Origin: Siphonodentalium dalli
Taxonomy: Eukaryota > Mollusca > Scaphopoda > Gadilida > Siphonodentaliidae
Reading direction: 5' to 3'
Assembly: GCA_032622095.1 (NCBI GenBank)
Contig: CP136066.1
Location: 103,129,319 to 103,193,318 of the forward strand
DNA length: 64,000 nucleotides
The notes beneath the pieces are model-generated. The model was given only the letters and a program-made list of their open reading frames with translations. It ran no database searches and was not told the DNA's origin. How positions within the stretch are numbered: the stretch's first letter is position 1; every line of letters starts with the position of its first letter. Positions 47,661-58,917 of the stretch are shown piece after piece. The translations under genes were made by a program, and so were the position numbers.

Positions 47661-48440
47661 TTGTTCTCTTAATATTTAATACTGAGCCTTCATTTCAAGT
47701 TGCAATAAGATTGTTTTGATTCCCAAAGCTCCTCAATCTGTATATTCCTGCATAATAAGTTAAGATAAGTAAACCTGTATATAACTATATTTAAATAACG
47801 GAACAAACTAGTCATCAATTACTAAACAGAACAGTAGCCGTTGTCATTTGATAAAATAAATATTATGCAGGTATGTTTCATGTAGAAGATGTGGAGGGCA
47901 GTTAATGCACATCCAGTCAAATATAAACAACATATTACAACAACAGAGCATTAACTACCACAAGCACACATGTATACATACAACACACCAACATTCTATT
48001 AATTCATATTTACATATTTTTATATACGAGTCATAAGTTTGAATATAATCCCAAAAATGCAACACTGTCAAAAGCTCTTCAGAATATTTTAATCAAGTTT
48101 AAATAACATAAATTTATATTTTCTTATCTAAGCTTATCACAAATAAGCCCAATGTTCGCTAAACCGTCCTGTTCAAGATGATTTCAGAAACAAAATTTGA
48201 TTAGTAAACCGAATGACATCTCATGAATATGATTAAAGTTATCCTTTTTCTGCTGTGCTTTATTGGAATATAACACACATTAGTCAAATTACAACTAACC
48301 AATCAGTAAGAAATATTTAGCGTGAAACATAAAAATTATGTAAATATGTATCAATGACAAATATATTGTGTGAAAGTTGTCAAGTCGCGAGATTTGAAAG
48401 TATTAATATTTTTAATCAAAGTTTTTGAGAACAAGACTAG
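47661..48440. other. No gene seen
   Basis: Unassigned AT-rich DNA. Confidence 0.35.
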
Positions 48441-48449
48441 ACATACACG

Positions 48450-48612
48450 CCCATCAAAATTATATTGACCCAAAGTTAAATCAGCCCATCAAAGTTAAGT
48501 TAGCCCATTAAAATTAATTCAGCTGATCAAAGTTAAATGAGCCCAATCAATGTTAAATCAGCACATCAAAGTTAAATAAACCATTCAAAACAATATCAGC
48601 CCATCAACTTCA
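48450..48612 (+). repeat. Minisatellite, about 8 units of 21-23 bp
   Basis: Imperfect units of the type agcccatcaaagttaaatc, for example at 48482, 48503, 48526, 48552 and 48597. Confidence 0.8.
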
Positions 48613-48672
48613 TATAGGAGAACTTCAATAGAAACATGCAGAGGCAAGCCTTGTTAGACAGAAACAATCTCA

Positions 48673-48760
48673 GGTTTTTGTTAAACAAAGGCATTCTGCG
48701 AATTTTTTGTTAAACACAGACATTTGAGAGATTTTTGTTAAACAGAGATTTTTCTAGTAA
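48673..48760 (+). repeat. Minisatellite, three units of about 32 bp
   Basis: tttttgttaaaca-ag-cat repeats near 48675, 48705 and 48735. Confidence 0.75.
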
Positions 48761-51214
48761 CACAATATCTAGCCTTTTTGACCACTAAAATTATTTTTGA
48801 AAATTGTGTTCATATAAGTGGAATAAAGACAATGAAGAATCATTTGTGACAATTCCAATGAAAAGAGTGCTCAGAATAAATCGCCTCAATGATCTCTGTT
48901 CTATGCAGTTATAATCTTATATCAATTAATATATGTGATTTAACAATTAATAGTAAACTGAGAATTTATCCAATAATAACTTGAATATCTCGAGACTGAT
49001 GAATTATGAGAATTCATTACATCTGGTTAAATGATTTATGCCTCATATATATTGAAAGTTAATAGTTTATATTTATATAGTCTACTTTTTATTCATAACT
49101 CGCTTTAAAACATTATGTATTGCCACAAATTTCACAAACACCTAACGGATACTCAAACTGGAGTGAACAAAGCCACAATAAAAAAAATTTGATTTACATC
49201 ACATCCACTAATAGTAACCTGCCCAATAACATTTGAATTTTTGACATGATATGAACACCAGTAAGGCCATTCATAGTTAATTGATGCTCATGCAATTTAT
49301 TTCTCAGATTAGTGTGAGAGTGAAATTATTATTTCTTATTCCCAATTATAAGGATTGTCGAACACCTTTAAAAATTAAGTTTCACAAAAGGTTAATTTCG
49401 AGTTTGGGGGATTACCTGTGTCATTTTGTCACTAAAAAATAATTTATTGGCTAAATGACCCCATGAGAGATAATAACAAAATGATTGACCAGCACTGCCT
49501 TACTTTATTATTTTTGAATGTCATTTCGATTGTCAACTTCTCACGTTTTTTGTTTTGCGAAGTACAGTATATGCTTTCGGTTTCCAATTTTGCAAAATTG
49601 GAAATTGAAAACAGATTGGTAAATTATTACTGTGTGAAAATTCTCAATATGAGGGAAAATTGGTTTTGATGGAAGCGATTTTTCATTGCATAAATTATAG
49701 AAAAGAACTCCTCCCCCTATTTAATTTAAAATTCCCAACTTCTATACCTAATGCTTGAGAATAAAGCCATGCAAAGTTAAATTCCCACTTCTCAGGCATG
49801 CGTGCATGGTCCCACAACCCTGCATGGGCTACCTTTTAATTCACATGTAAACCATCGAAAAAATTTTTATCAGTACAGAATAATTGTGGTACGTATTTTA
49901 TACAAAAAGAGATCTAACTGAGCGATTTCCTAATTCATGTTTCCGATTCATTACTGTAATTGATATAAACTATGTTTAAATATGTGATGTACTGCATCTG
50001 CAAATTGACTTTTCAATGGATAAGAGCTGCTTTATGAAACTGGTTCCTATACTCGTGTATTTCCCAAGCTCAAATGATATCAGAATCTCTGTTTTTGCAG
50101 GAGTAGCTGAAGCATAGAGAAATAAGTTTATGTAGTCCATTAAAGCTAAATATGAAACACTACCCATCAGATGGAAATCCAGACAAAAAGTAGACTTGTT
50201 AACTTCAGAATGTTGGAAATCTTTAGATTCCCTATACAAAATTGTGAGTTTTGGGGAAAAATAGTGAGATTTTTATTGCGCCTCAAAATTGCTCTAAAGT
50301 GGAATTTTTTAAACAACATTGTACATTCTGCACTCTATTCATTTATTCCAATCATATTTGGTGCTTTTGTGACAAAGTTTATGATGAGCTACTTATGTCA
50401 TCTGCACTTTTTGTAAACGCAAATTCACCAATTGTACAGCAATTCATTGTCATCGTATTTTGTGCAGTAACCTATTTGAGCGAAGCATGGTGTCCCTTTG
50501 TCATGTCCATTCATTTACACTCTCAAGAAATTCATGAACTTTTAGTTTTACGACAGTAGTTTGTATGTATCGCCTGACTCCGTTTCCCATTCCAACTTTT
50601 TAAAGTTTTGAGTTGCCAATATATTTTGTAAACAATAGCATGTGCATTGCTTAGTATTAAAAATATACACTAATGTTTCCATACTCGTTTTAAGGCTTAA
50701 TCTGTGTCAAAAATGTGTGTTTACACTCATTGCATCATTGACATAAAGTCAGCATGTATATACCCACAGGGTAGCCTAAATTGTGAGATTTGCATCCATG
50801 GTCTTGGGGGCGGGAGTTGAGGTGTGAAATCATGAGTCTCACGCCAAAAAAGTGAGAGTTAACATATCTGATAAAAGGTTTGATGTAAATCAAATTTTTC
50901 TTAGTTGCAGCCTAACGTAATCTGAAAACATTTTTGAGCGGACATAAGTCGACAATAAGCAACTGTAAAACAAGAGATCAGTCAATATCCAATGAGAGAT
51001 ATTGGATGTGTAAATGAATATAATTGAAACTGAAGACGAATAGTGTCGATTCAACGATGATATATGTTGAGTGCCAAATGAGATAATGTAAACTTAAGAT
51101 GTGGGAAATAAAAAGGCTACATAAGAAGCTTACTTGTCAATCTAGATATTGTGGTTACTATGACGACGAGCTCAAGTGAGAGTGCAGAAAGACTTGTGAG
51201 AGGTTCGGGAGCAA
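48761..51214. other. Unassigned; probably RGS gene intron
   Basis: No repeat family recognised. Overlapping open frames at 49976-50559 show no motif and no splice pair. Confidence 0.35.
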
Positions 51215-51220
51215 CCTTAC

Positions 51221-51313
51221 TTTCTTCCTAGTTCCATTCAAAAATTCCTTGTACATGTCAGATCGCAGATATCGACTATAACTGTCACTTTTCATCAATT
51301 TAAATATATGTTC
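51221..51313 (-). CDS. R7-family RGS protein, exon n+5 (end of RGS box)
   Basis: This 93-bp exon (exactly 31 codons, phase 0 in and out) encodes EHIFKLMKSDSYSRYLRSDM then YKEFLNGTRKK. The H-I-(F/Y)-x-LM-x-x-DSY-x-R-(Y/F)-L pattern is the last helix pair of the RGS box, and Asp, Ser and Arg at the Galpha contact sites are retained. The acceptor is ctgttgcag (51314-51316, minus) and the donor GTAAGG (51215-51220). With this exon the RGS box is complete and no key contact residue is missing, so GAP activity on Gi/o-type alpha subunits is expected by family. The intron before it carries an interrupted SINE and several other repeats. Confidence 0.95.
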
Positions 51314-51519
51314 CTGCAACAGAATACAAAGAATTATTATTACGACAACAAAGCATAAATTTATACGAGAATTACCAGTCAGCTAATGTGGTCAGCAATT
51401 AAGCTTTGGCCACATGTTTTTTTCCAAGATGGGCAATTAAAGGGCTATCTCTGGTTCTAAGTCTCCATTTTGGACATGATAATAATAAGTCATGATTCAT
51501 ACCCAGGGTTGGCACAGGT

Positions 51520-52405
51520 CAGACATAAGGAAAATAATAATAGTAATCAATCAATTTATATAGCACATTATATAGTGAATATATAAGTATCAAGGCACAT
51601 TACACAAATTATTACCATTGTCACTCCCATTCTCCAGTGAGGAAGTATCCCCAGCTGCAACAAACAAATTTGCGGGCATGTCAAGGTTAATATGTAGATC
51701 ATGCCATGAATCTCTACTATAGCTAAAGGGATACTGAACCCAAATGTTTTGTTAGTTTCTTTAGTCTCTGAGTTGTAGAATAAGATAACCAGATTTCCAT
51801 TATTTGAAAGTCTGTTGATTACAAAGTAATGTTACGGATGGCAGATTTTTGAAGTTTTGACAGGGAATCTTATAAAGATGAAAAATTAACACGGGGAATA
51901 TATTTATTAATGATTATCTGTTCCTTAATAGTGTACTTCACTATAGGTGAAGGTCCCAACTCGAAATTTCATGCTTTTCTATGACTTTTGTGAGCCGATA
52001 TCGCAATAAACATTCAATTAGTTAACCAGGAAAAATTCCATAATTGTAAGAAACGCAAATAAATATCGCTCACAAAGTCACTTAAATTGTGAAATTTCAA
52101 GTTGGGACCTTCACCTACAGTGAATTACATTATTAAGAAACAGAGAATAACAAAGAAATATATTCCCGGTGTTATTTTTGTCAATTTTATAAGGTTCCCT
52201 GTCAATACTATGCCGACACCCGAACCAAGTACTCCCTTAATACATGAGTGTTGTGAAGAAGTCACAGTAAGAGCAGCCTTGCTCAAGGGTCACAACTAAT
52301 GACGAGATTTGAACAGTGAACTCTATGGTCACATTCCGCTTAACTCGAAACCTAGCTACTGTTATGATTTTCAGCAATCCACCGGCAAGGCTCACTCATG
52401 ATATC
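51520..52405 (-). mobile_element. SINE split by a TIR element
   Basis: On minus, a tRNA-like head (A box tagctaggtttcgag, 52350-52362; B box ctgttcaaatctc, 52296-52308), then tgacccttgagcaaggctg, is cut at about 52240. It resumes below 51724 and ends with gtgctatataaattgattga plus (ATT)n, a typical SINE tail. TATATAG-(C/A)-ACATT and CAAGGCACATTACAC symmetry lies in the tail (51560-51610). Confidence 0.7.
51724..52240. mobile_element. TIR-J long-hairpin transposon
   Basis: TAAAGGGATACTGAACCCAA (left) and the inverse of TAAGGGAGTACTTGG (right). An inner inverted repeat of about 120 bp per arm (51853-51980 against 52086-52215) includes gtgaaggtcccaactcgaaa / ttcaagttgggaccttcac. It interrupts the SINE. 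Confidence 0.72.
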
Positions 52406-52420
52406 TGCGTTGACAGCGAC

Positions 52421-52533
52421 TACAGTAATGCCCTATATAATCAACTCCTTAACCACAGCAGAATTATGGGTAATTTTTCAGGATTTAGTCGGAAATATGG
52501 CTTGTTGCCATTCATCGGAAAGCTCTCAGTGAG
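52421..52533 (+). mobile_element. PAL-A copy 10, left half only
   Basis: TA-CAGTAATGCCCTATATAAT through gaaagctctcagtgag, then stops; no right arm. Directly followed by tRNA-like sequence. Confidence 0.9.
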
Positions 52534-52565
52534 TCGAACCTGTAATCATTGAGCTACCGAGCTCC
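52531..52565 (-). pseudogene. Truncated tRNA-like sequence
   Basis: On minus: ggagctcggtagctcaatg (acceptor/D-arm-like) joined to acaggttcgactc (B-box-like). The anticodon arm is missing, so it is not a functional tRNA. Confidence 0.5.
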
Positions 52566-52579
52566 AAATAAATTAGCCC

Positions 52580-52620
52580 ACTTAACCCTTCCATGACTGG
52601 AGCTTTCAGAAATCATTTCA
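52580..52620 (+). mobile_element. HP-B end fragment
   Basis: TTAACCCTTCCATGACTGGA and gctttc only. Confidence 0.5.
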
Positions 52621-53094
52621 TTTGTCACTGCAAATCAAACCTATTTATTACCCAACAGTGACAATTTATTCAAGTTCCAGGCCTGGAATGTTCAGATGTC
52701 AAATTCAAGGCTAATCATGGCTTTCAAGGCCCTATAGGACTAAAAGTAAGAACATCTTTTAATCTTTATCTAAAAACAACTCTACATTAATTGGGGTTGG
52801 AAACCCAAATAATCAAAACAAATTTCAATCAATACTCGGTTTGAAATCTTCAATTGTCGTTGACTCACACCCCACCCCCCATTGTCATGTCCTGCTATTG
52901 AGGCAATCAGTCTGTTTTATTCTGGCTTTGTTTCCACAAGTGGTGTCTATCTACATACCCTGTCTTGAATCCAATATCCATTTGCCATGAAGACATAATC
53001 CATACGAAATACACAAAACTAATAACACTGAAACAAAGTATGTTATGACAGAATTCTCATTTATAGTTATGGCAATAAGAGAAAGCCATATGTT

Positions 53095-54094
53095 TATATT
53101 TCCAGAACATCCCTCTAAGTGAATAATAGACCATTCAAATGTATACATCAGAGCTGTTAAGTTTCACGGATTGTCCGTGAGACTCCCGGATTGCCACGGC
53201 AATTCCGCAAATACGGATAACCCCCAATATCCCCGGATTCAGCAAAACCCAACATTCAAATAAAAAAAAACACGATGTTTTCTTATTTTTCGAATTAGTG
53301 AAATTTCCCGGATTTCCCAAATGACAGGGATTTCCTTATTTCCGGTACCGTAAATATCCACTTATCAACATTCACTGTTGATGTTCCCTCTTATTGAAGA
53401 CTGATATTAATTGATTTTCACACTCTGGTGAAGCCACACACATAAAAGGGTGTTGTTATAGTATACAATACGTATAATCACAAGTGTGCAGCTGTATTGT
53501 TAGCCCTCATTGATGAACAGTTCTTAGTAACGGATTAGTGGTACGCATTGTGAACGGAACGTGTCCATTTCGTTTGCGGGTAAAATTGTAACACGTTGTC
53601 AATTTGTACTTTCATTTTCACCCATTCATGTCCGGTTGTAACCTTTGTAACTCGGGTTCGTTTTTACTTATTTTAAACAAAGTTTGTGCTTCCTAAAATT
53701 TGTTAATAAATTGTGGAATGTGTGCATTTCTTTTGGGGGTTATACAGTAAGACGAGTCCATTTTGTAGTTTATTCCGATTTTGTACTTTCGGTTTCGCGC
53801 ATATCTGGCTGTATCCGGTGAAATTCTGAGTATTTTCACTTAGTTTATAGTCTGCTTCTTTCTCTTCAATAAATGGTGGTATGTGTATCTCCCACTCACA
53901 GCAGCTCTATTACAATTACCAACAGGACATTCATTACCATTGTATTTAGGTAAAAAATAAACACAAACAGAAACTCATAAAAACTATATAAACTTCATCA
54001 TAAAAATGATTTTTGGAACATGAACATATTTGGGCATACCTGGTATACATTGATATTTGTTGCGAGAATCCATTTGGTAAAGAAAGTGTTAAAC
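53095..54094 (+). mobile_element. TTAA-C right half, split by an insert of about 0.9 kb
   Basis: cagaacatccctctaagtga and aatagaccattcaaatgta stop at about 53147. The sequence resumes at about 54046 with attgatatttgttgcgagaa, then tccatttggtaaagaaag and TGTTAA. GTATACA stands at both junctions and may be a target duplication or simply element sequence. The insert (53148-54045) has CpG-rich patches and no recognised frame. Confidence 0.5.
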
Positions 54095-54177
54095 TGATTG
54101 AGTCATGACATCAGCTTTACATTACTCGTGATGTTAGCTCTGAATCAATCATGAACTCAAATGTATAGGATATTTAC

Positions 54178-54292
54178 CTGAGCTTCTTGAAAAACAAATC
54201 TTGTTGGATTGTTTTCCATTCTGGAGCGTACTAATTCCGTGACACGACTATCGACGTTGACAGGATTATGTGCACCAGGTGCTAAAAATTCA
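54178..54292 (-). CDS. R7-family RGS protein, exon n+4 (RGS box)
   Basis: This 115-bp exon (1 + 38 codons) encodes EFLAPGAHNPVNVDSRVTEL, then a basic stretch, then RFVFQEAQ. FLAPGA and (V/I)N(V/I)DS are diagnostic RGS-box motifs; the Asn in NVDS matches the Galpha-contacting Asn128 of RGS4. The acceptor is taattttcag (54293-54295, minus) and the donor GTAAAT (54172-54177). It leaves in phase 0. A full-length PAL-A copy (54397-54613) lies about 100 bp upstream in the intron. Confidence 0.95.
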
Positions 54293-54396
54293 CTGAAAAT
54301 TAAGACATACTGGATGAAATAAACAGTGAGCTTTAATTCTGTGATATGACTATCAGCTAGCTACCTTATGAGCTATAATAACTATAATAACATTTA

Positions 54397-54613
54397 TACA
54401 GTAATGCTCTAATTAATCAACTGCTTAACCACAGCAGAATTATGGGTAACTTTTCAGGATTTAGTCAGAAATATGGCTTGTTGCCATTCATCGGAAAGCT
54501 CTCAGTGAGAGCTTTCCGATGAATGGCAACAAGCCATATTTCCGACTAAATCCTGAAAAGTTACCCATAATTCTGCTGTGGTTAAGAGGTCGATTAATTA
54601 GAGCATTACTGTA
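54397..54613. mobile_element. PAL-A copy 11, full length
   Basis: TA-CAGTAATGCTCTAATTAAT to GAGCATTACTG-TA, 217 bp. Best-paired copy: arms around gaaagctctcagtgagagct are perfect. Confidence 0.94.
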
Positions 54614-54984
54614 CATAACGCCTTACCCTCACTTTCTTAGGTACTGTTTACACACGCTATGCTATGCCTTGGTTAGCAACTGTATTTGGGTCTTATCAGC
54701 GATTTGTTTTGATTGTCACACCATAAGCGAGATGATATAATAACAGATTAATCGAGCAAAGCTCTGCTCAAGTGGTAACCAGCAGGAAAGTGTGACTCAA
54801 AACTATAGGATTAAGGACAAGCGAAGGCATGAATTGTCTTGCTCGCTAAAAGACAAAAACAAAATGCCGATACAACTTAATTAGTCTCTAACCGATGCAT
54901 AGCATAGTATATGAATATTGCCTTACTGACACCCTGTTCTCTTTCAGACTTCATAAATATAAATATTTAGACAATAACGACCTA

Positions 54985-55079
54985 TGACATACCACAAATG
55001 ACCAATGAGCTTATTATTGGAACATTTCCTAAGGGAATTACTAAAACTGCAATGAGTGTTCGCTTTAGAAAGGGTTAAT
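54985..55079 (-). mobile_element. TTAA-C left-end fragment
   Basis: ttattggaacatttcctaag, ggaattactaaaactg, then AGAAAGGGTTAA, ending 8 bp short of the RGS donor at 55088-55093. Confidence 0.65.
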
Positions 55080-55093
55080 ACTTTATTGCTTAC

Positions 55094-55168
55094 CTAAATA
55101 TCTCTTGAACTCTATTTGTGACTTGTTTTAGGGGTACATATTTTAATTCTTGGCAAGCTAACCAGAAC
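55094..55168 (-). CDS. R7-family RGS protein, exon n+3 (RGS box middle)
   Basis: This 75-bp exon (1 + 24 codons + 2) encodes FWLACQELKYVPLKQVTNRV followed by QEIF. Joined to the previous exon it gives SGENLKFW, the most conserved string of RGS boxes. The CQELKY segment resembles the CE(D/E)LKY of RGS9/11. The acceptor CAG is at 55169-55171 and the donor GTAAGC at 55088-55093 on the minus strand. Both split codons (AA|G Lys; AG|T Ser) are consistent. The downstream flank (about 54985-55079) is a TTAA-C transposon fragment lying directly against the donor region. Confidence 0.95.
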
Positions 55169-55224
55169 CTGTGTAGGAAATATATAAAAGAAGTGAATCA
55201 ATAACATTAAACATTTAAACAATA

Positions 55225-55450
55225 AATATGAATAATTCTAGAACAGAAAACCTCCAAAAAAAATTTGAACGCTCCATTGAATGTCCTCATAGTGGTGAAC
55301 ATCCATACCAAATTTCATTAAGATCCGACAACCTATGGTTGAGATATCTGCCTGGATGGATGGATGGACGGATGACGTCGGATGTAATCCAGTATACCCA
55401 CCATTTGAGTGTGTCTCCTTTGGTGTGTGGATTCAGGCCATTTTCAGGTC
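55225..55450 (+). repeat. End of a tandem-core element (K)
   Basis: catccataccaaatttcatt, acctatggttgagatatctg, ggatggatggatggacgg and gtaatccagtatacccac; same terminal type as 6720-6880. Confidence 0.65.
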
Positions 55451-55451
55451 A

Positions 55452-55603
55452 TATAGTAATGCCCTAAATAATCGACTCCTTAACCACAGCATAATTATGG
55501 TATTTTTTTCAGGATTTAGTCGGAAATATGGCTAAAAAAACGAGCCATAATTACCCATAATTCTGCTGTGGTTAAGGAGTCGATTATTTCGGGCATTACT
55601 GTA
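55452..55603. mobile_element. PAL-A copy 12 (152 bp)
   Basis: TA-TAGTAATGCCCTAAATAAT to GGGCATTACTG-TA; the loop is replaced by ctaaaaaaacgagcc. Confidence 0.9.
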
Positions 55604-56270
55604 CGCTGGATTCATACTCAGTTGTTAGCAAGTATTCAGGGATTCATACCCCGTCTTAAATATGGTAACCGGGATTCAGGCTTGTATCGACTTTGATGGT
55701 GACAAATATTGTGGTATTTTATGGCTAGAATGAGCCTAGTTAATTAAAGTAGCCCTTTTTATCCTTTTTCGGGTCTCATTCAAGACTGATTAAAAGTGTT
55801 CGGTCACCGTCATTCTCTGAACCAAAACATGTAGTTTGACAGTTTGACCAAAGAGTATCTTCCTCTGATCTACATTGTAAGTACATTTAACTGTAATATG
55901 AAGGATTGATCTGATGAAGTATTATATTTTTTGCATTTAAACAAGTTCACCATCCAATGCTAGGTCGCAGTTCCATTATTTTAATGGAAGAATGAAAACT
56001 TCCGAAAAAAATTTGACATCGGAAAGCAGTGGTTTTCCCATGGGTATCAATAACACGACTGGTTGCTAGTATAACCAGGAACAGAAATTCTAATGAAATG
56101 AGACAATAGGAATTATAATTGTATGCTGCACCAAGTTATTGTTTCTGGCAACTCCGCCATTTCATGGAATATACATTCCAAATTAATTTTCTGATAGTTC
56201 TACGGTTACTGTCAGAATAGCCACCTATGATGCGATGACCACTATGATTTATCATCTATGGGCTATGATA

Positions 56271-56520
56271 TTAACCTTCCATGACGGGAGCTTCCTGAAA
56301 TTGTTCTAGAACCCTGTGCCAATGCATTCTCTTATATATGAGTCTCCCTCGCATATATAAGAGAATGCATTGGCCTAACAATATTTACCTCAACCTTGTA
56401 AACCAGTGCATTCTCTTATATATGTGAGGCTCCCTATGGGAGACTCGCATATACAAGAGAATGCACTGGCACAGGATCATTAATGCTGCACCAGTGCAGC
56501 TTCAGTCATGAAAGGGTTAA
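56271..56520 (+). mobile_element. HP-B copy 5
   Basis: TTAACCTTCCATGACGGGAG to CATGAAAGGGTTAA; the first hairpin has a shortened loop (atgagtctccctcgcat). Confidence 0.88.
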
Positions 56521-56560
56521 TTCTGTCTATCATTTAGACTTCAATAATAGAATATATATA

Positions 56561-56681
56561 TACAGTAATGCCCTAAATAATCGACTCCTCAACCACAGCA
56601 GAATTATGGGTAATTTTTCAGGATTTAGTCGGAAATAATTCTGCTGTGGTTAAGGAGTCGATTATTTAGGGCTTTACTGTA
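56561..56681. mobile_element. PAL-A copy 13 (121 bp), beside an exon
   Basis: TA-CAGTAATGCCCTAAATAAT to GGGCTTTACTG-TA; inner arms deleted. Ends 14 bp from the donor of the RGS exon 56702-56833. Confidence 0.92.
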
Positions 56682-56701
56682 GTAATTTGTTATTAACTTA
56701 C

Positions 56702-56833
56702 TTTAAGTTCTCTCCACTGAATTCTTTGTCTAAGAATTTACTAAACTGATCCTTTCCAGCAGGATCACGTAGTAATTCTTCAGCAGAGAACCCCCAGCGT
56801 TTAACTCGCCGCTGTGGAATTTCTTTAGCGTTG
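56702..56833 (-). CDS. R7-family RGS protein, exon n+2 (start of RGS box)
   Basis: This 132-bp exon (1 + 43 codons + 2) starts [16 protein letters not shown] and ends [25 protein letters not shown] is the entry to the RGS box in R7 proteins, and F-(L/S)-x-x-EFSGENL is the first Galpha contact region; Glu and Asn of SGENL correspond to the catalytic switch-binding pair of RGS4. FSGENL is the form seen in RGS9/RGS11 rather than RGS6/7 (FSSENL), a weak hint at paralogue. The acceptor is ctatttcag (56834-56836, minus) and the donor GTAAGT (56696-56701). An in-frame ATG at 56932-56934 lies upstream of the acceptor and is intronic read-through, not a start. A PAL-A copy ends about 15 bp past the donor. 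Confidence 0.96.
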
Positions 56834-57103
56834 CTGAAATAGAGGAGAAATTTTATATAGCGCTTATCAAAGGCTGTAACAATCACATTATTATCCCAGT
56901 CGTGAGCAATGCCAAATCTACTGCATGCTGCCATTTTACATGCCTTTACTAGAGCGACTTACGCTTACACGAGCCAGATCCCTATTTCTCATCTAGGTAC
57001 GATGAAGCGATCATAGTACAAGTGACCTGCCAAAGCATCACAACTTGGCGCGAAATTTGACAGAATATGACCATATAGCCACACATCGCTTAATCTGACC
57101 ATG

Positions 57104-57153
57104 CCACTGTTGTGAGAAACTCAACAGCGCCACTGTTGTGAGAAACTCAACAG
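57104..57153 (+). repeat. Exact tandem doubling, 26-bp unit
   Basis: gccactgttgtgagaaactc plus aacagc occurs twice in a row. Confidence 0.85.
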
Positions 57154-57159
57154 CCCACA

Positions 57160-57245
57160 TGAAGGCATCAAACTCATATCGATGTGTTGACAGTGAAGAC
57201 AAGCCGGACACGCTAACCACTAGACTAGATTAGCCACTAGATTAA
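57160..57245 (-). mobile_element. tRNA-like SINE head
   Basis: On minus: gtctagtggttagcgtgtcc (A box, 57205-57225) and gagtttgatgcc (B box with one change, 57164-57175). gactagattagccactagat shows a local doubling of the 5' end. The body beyond is unassigned. Confidence 0.5.
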
Positions 57246-58257
57246 TCAACTAACCTTCGACAAGTGCATTTGTCAACTGTTATTTACTTTCGTTGACGAA
57301 TCACCCGAGGGGTGGGGGGTGGGTATGTTTGTGTATGTAAGCAGGGATGCACTGATGCAACACAATGTACCACCCGACAACCTGTTCTCTCAACAGACTC
57401 GCCACTTCCGATGTGGCATTCTTTGCCTTTGATGTCGCAGCTGACATTTGGCGGTAAACTTTAAACAAATCTGTGTGTGACGTATTCTCACAGTTCGTGG
57501 TGGCTTGCGGATCCTTTGCCTTTGATTTTGGCGCTGAAGCAACTTTTTATTGAAAATGTCCAGGTTATACATGGCAGTAATTGTGACTGCATCCCCATCA
57601 CCCCCACAAAAGCTCAAATATTTGCCACTGTCTACCTATATTCTTTTTAACTTTAGTGCAAGTGTATCCCTCTCGCCACAGTTTTGTGCCTTTAGCCGAC
57701 ATAATGCGAAGCATGTTCTGCCAAAATACATATCGCTTTACTTAGTACAATTTTGCAGTTACTGTGTCAAGATACCGCTGCCAGCACCTGCACATAAAGT
57801 GAAGAAATCACTCATTTATTTATTTGAGACTTTTTTGGTTACAATTCATTCTGCATTACTCTGAGAAACTGAACTAACAGTATCTTGCCAAAAGCCTTTT
57901 AGTGATAAAAATATCTGCAAGTAACCCTGATGAAAGTGATGATTGGCACGATGTAACGAATATATTGCGTCCGTTACGATGACACTATCTGTTGTCTGCA
58001 GTTATGTACTTTGCATTATAACACAGAGTTTCCGTTGAATAATTTCATCCTATAAGTTTGACATTGGAACAAATGCAATATTGCAAATCAATCTATCTGT
58101 AATAAATTATGTACGATAATGTCAAACCTGTCAAATCCCAACAAATAAATAAATACAAGTCAATATTTATTTGCTTCGAAGACAGCTGCCTTTCCAGACA
58201 GAAACTAGTGCTAAACTAAATAGTTTTTTAAAAATAAAAATCTAATAGAGCTTAGCT

Positions 58258-58735
58258 TTAACCCTTTCTCTATTAACCCTCTCATGATGGGAGATGTGCT
58301 GCATTAAAGACCCTGTGCCAGTGCATTCTCTTATATATGCGAGTCTCCAATAGGGAGCCTCGCATATATAAGAGAATGCACTGGCTTACAAGGTCATGGT
58401 AAATATTGTTAGGCCAATGTATTCTCTTATGTATGCAAGGCTCCCTATGGGAGACTCTCATATATAAAAGAATGCATTGGAACATGGTTCTCGAAAAATT
58501 TCAGGAAGCTCCAGTCATGGAAGGGGTATATACTCAATGTTCCGATAATAAGTTAAAAAATCTTATTATCTGAACATTTCCCACCAATAACTAGAAATTC
58601 TTCTGCAATGTGTCTGTCTTTCTGCCATATGCCTAGATGTCCTGAACACCCCTCCAAATGAATAATAGATGATTCCAGTATACACTTTGATAATTGGTTG
58701 GGAGAATCCATTTAGTATATAAATGTAGGGTGACA
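58258..58735 (+). mobile_element. TTAA-C copy 7, host of HP-B copy 6
   Basis: TTAACCCTTTCTCTA | HP-B | tactcaatgttccgataata ... gggagaatccatttagtata. The right terminus has decayed. Confidence 0.78.
58273..58530 (-). mobile_element. HP-B copy 6, nested
   Basis: TTAACCCTCTCATGATGGGA to CATGGAAGGGGTATA, minus orientation, both hairpins present. Confidence 0.86.
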
Positions 58736-58917
58736 TCCTCATCTCGAAATTATTAACTTTTAGTCCTGAAACCAAAGATGACATATTTAATACAACGTCA
58801 TACCAACTGGAATATTAACATTAACTCAAGATATTCACTGGAATTGTCGGATGGACCTATATAGTGCTGATTAATATACCAACCAAAATTTTGGCTCCGG
58901 TGACAATAATTACTTAC

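Noticed and set aside
48450-48760. CRISPR-like repetition
   Set aside because: Head-to-tail minisatellite without unique spacers; host is eukaryotic.
50171-50559. Hydrophobic plus-strand frames resembling membrane segments
   Set aside because: AT-rich sequence yields F/L/I-rich translations; no topology or family signal, and it lies in a likely intron.
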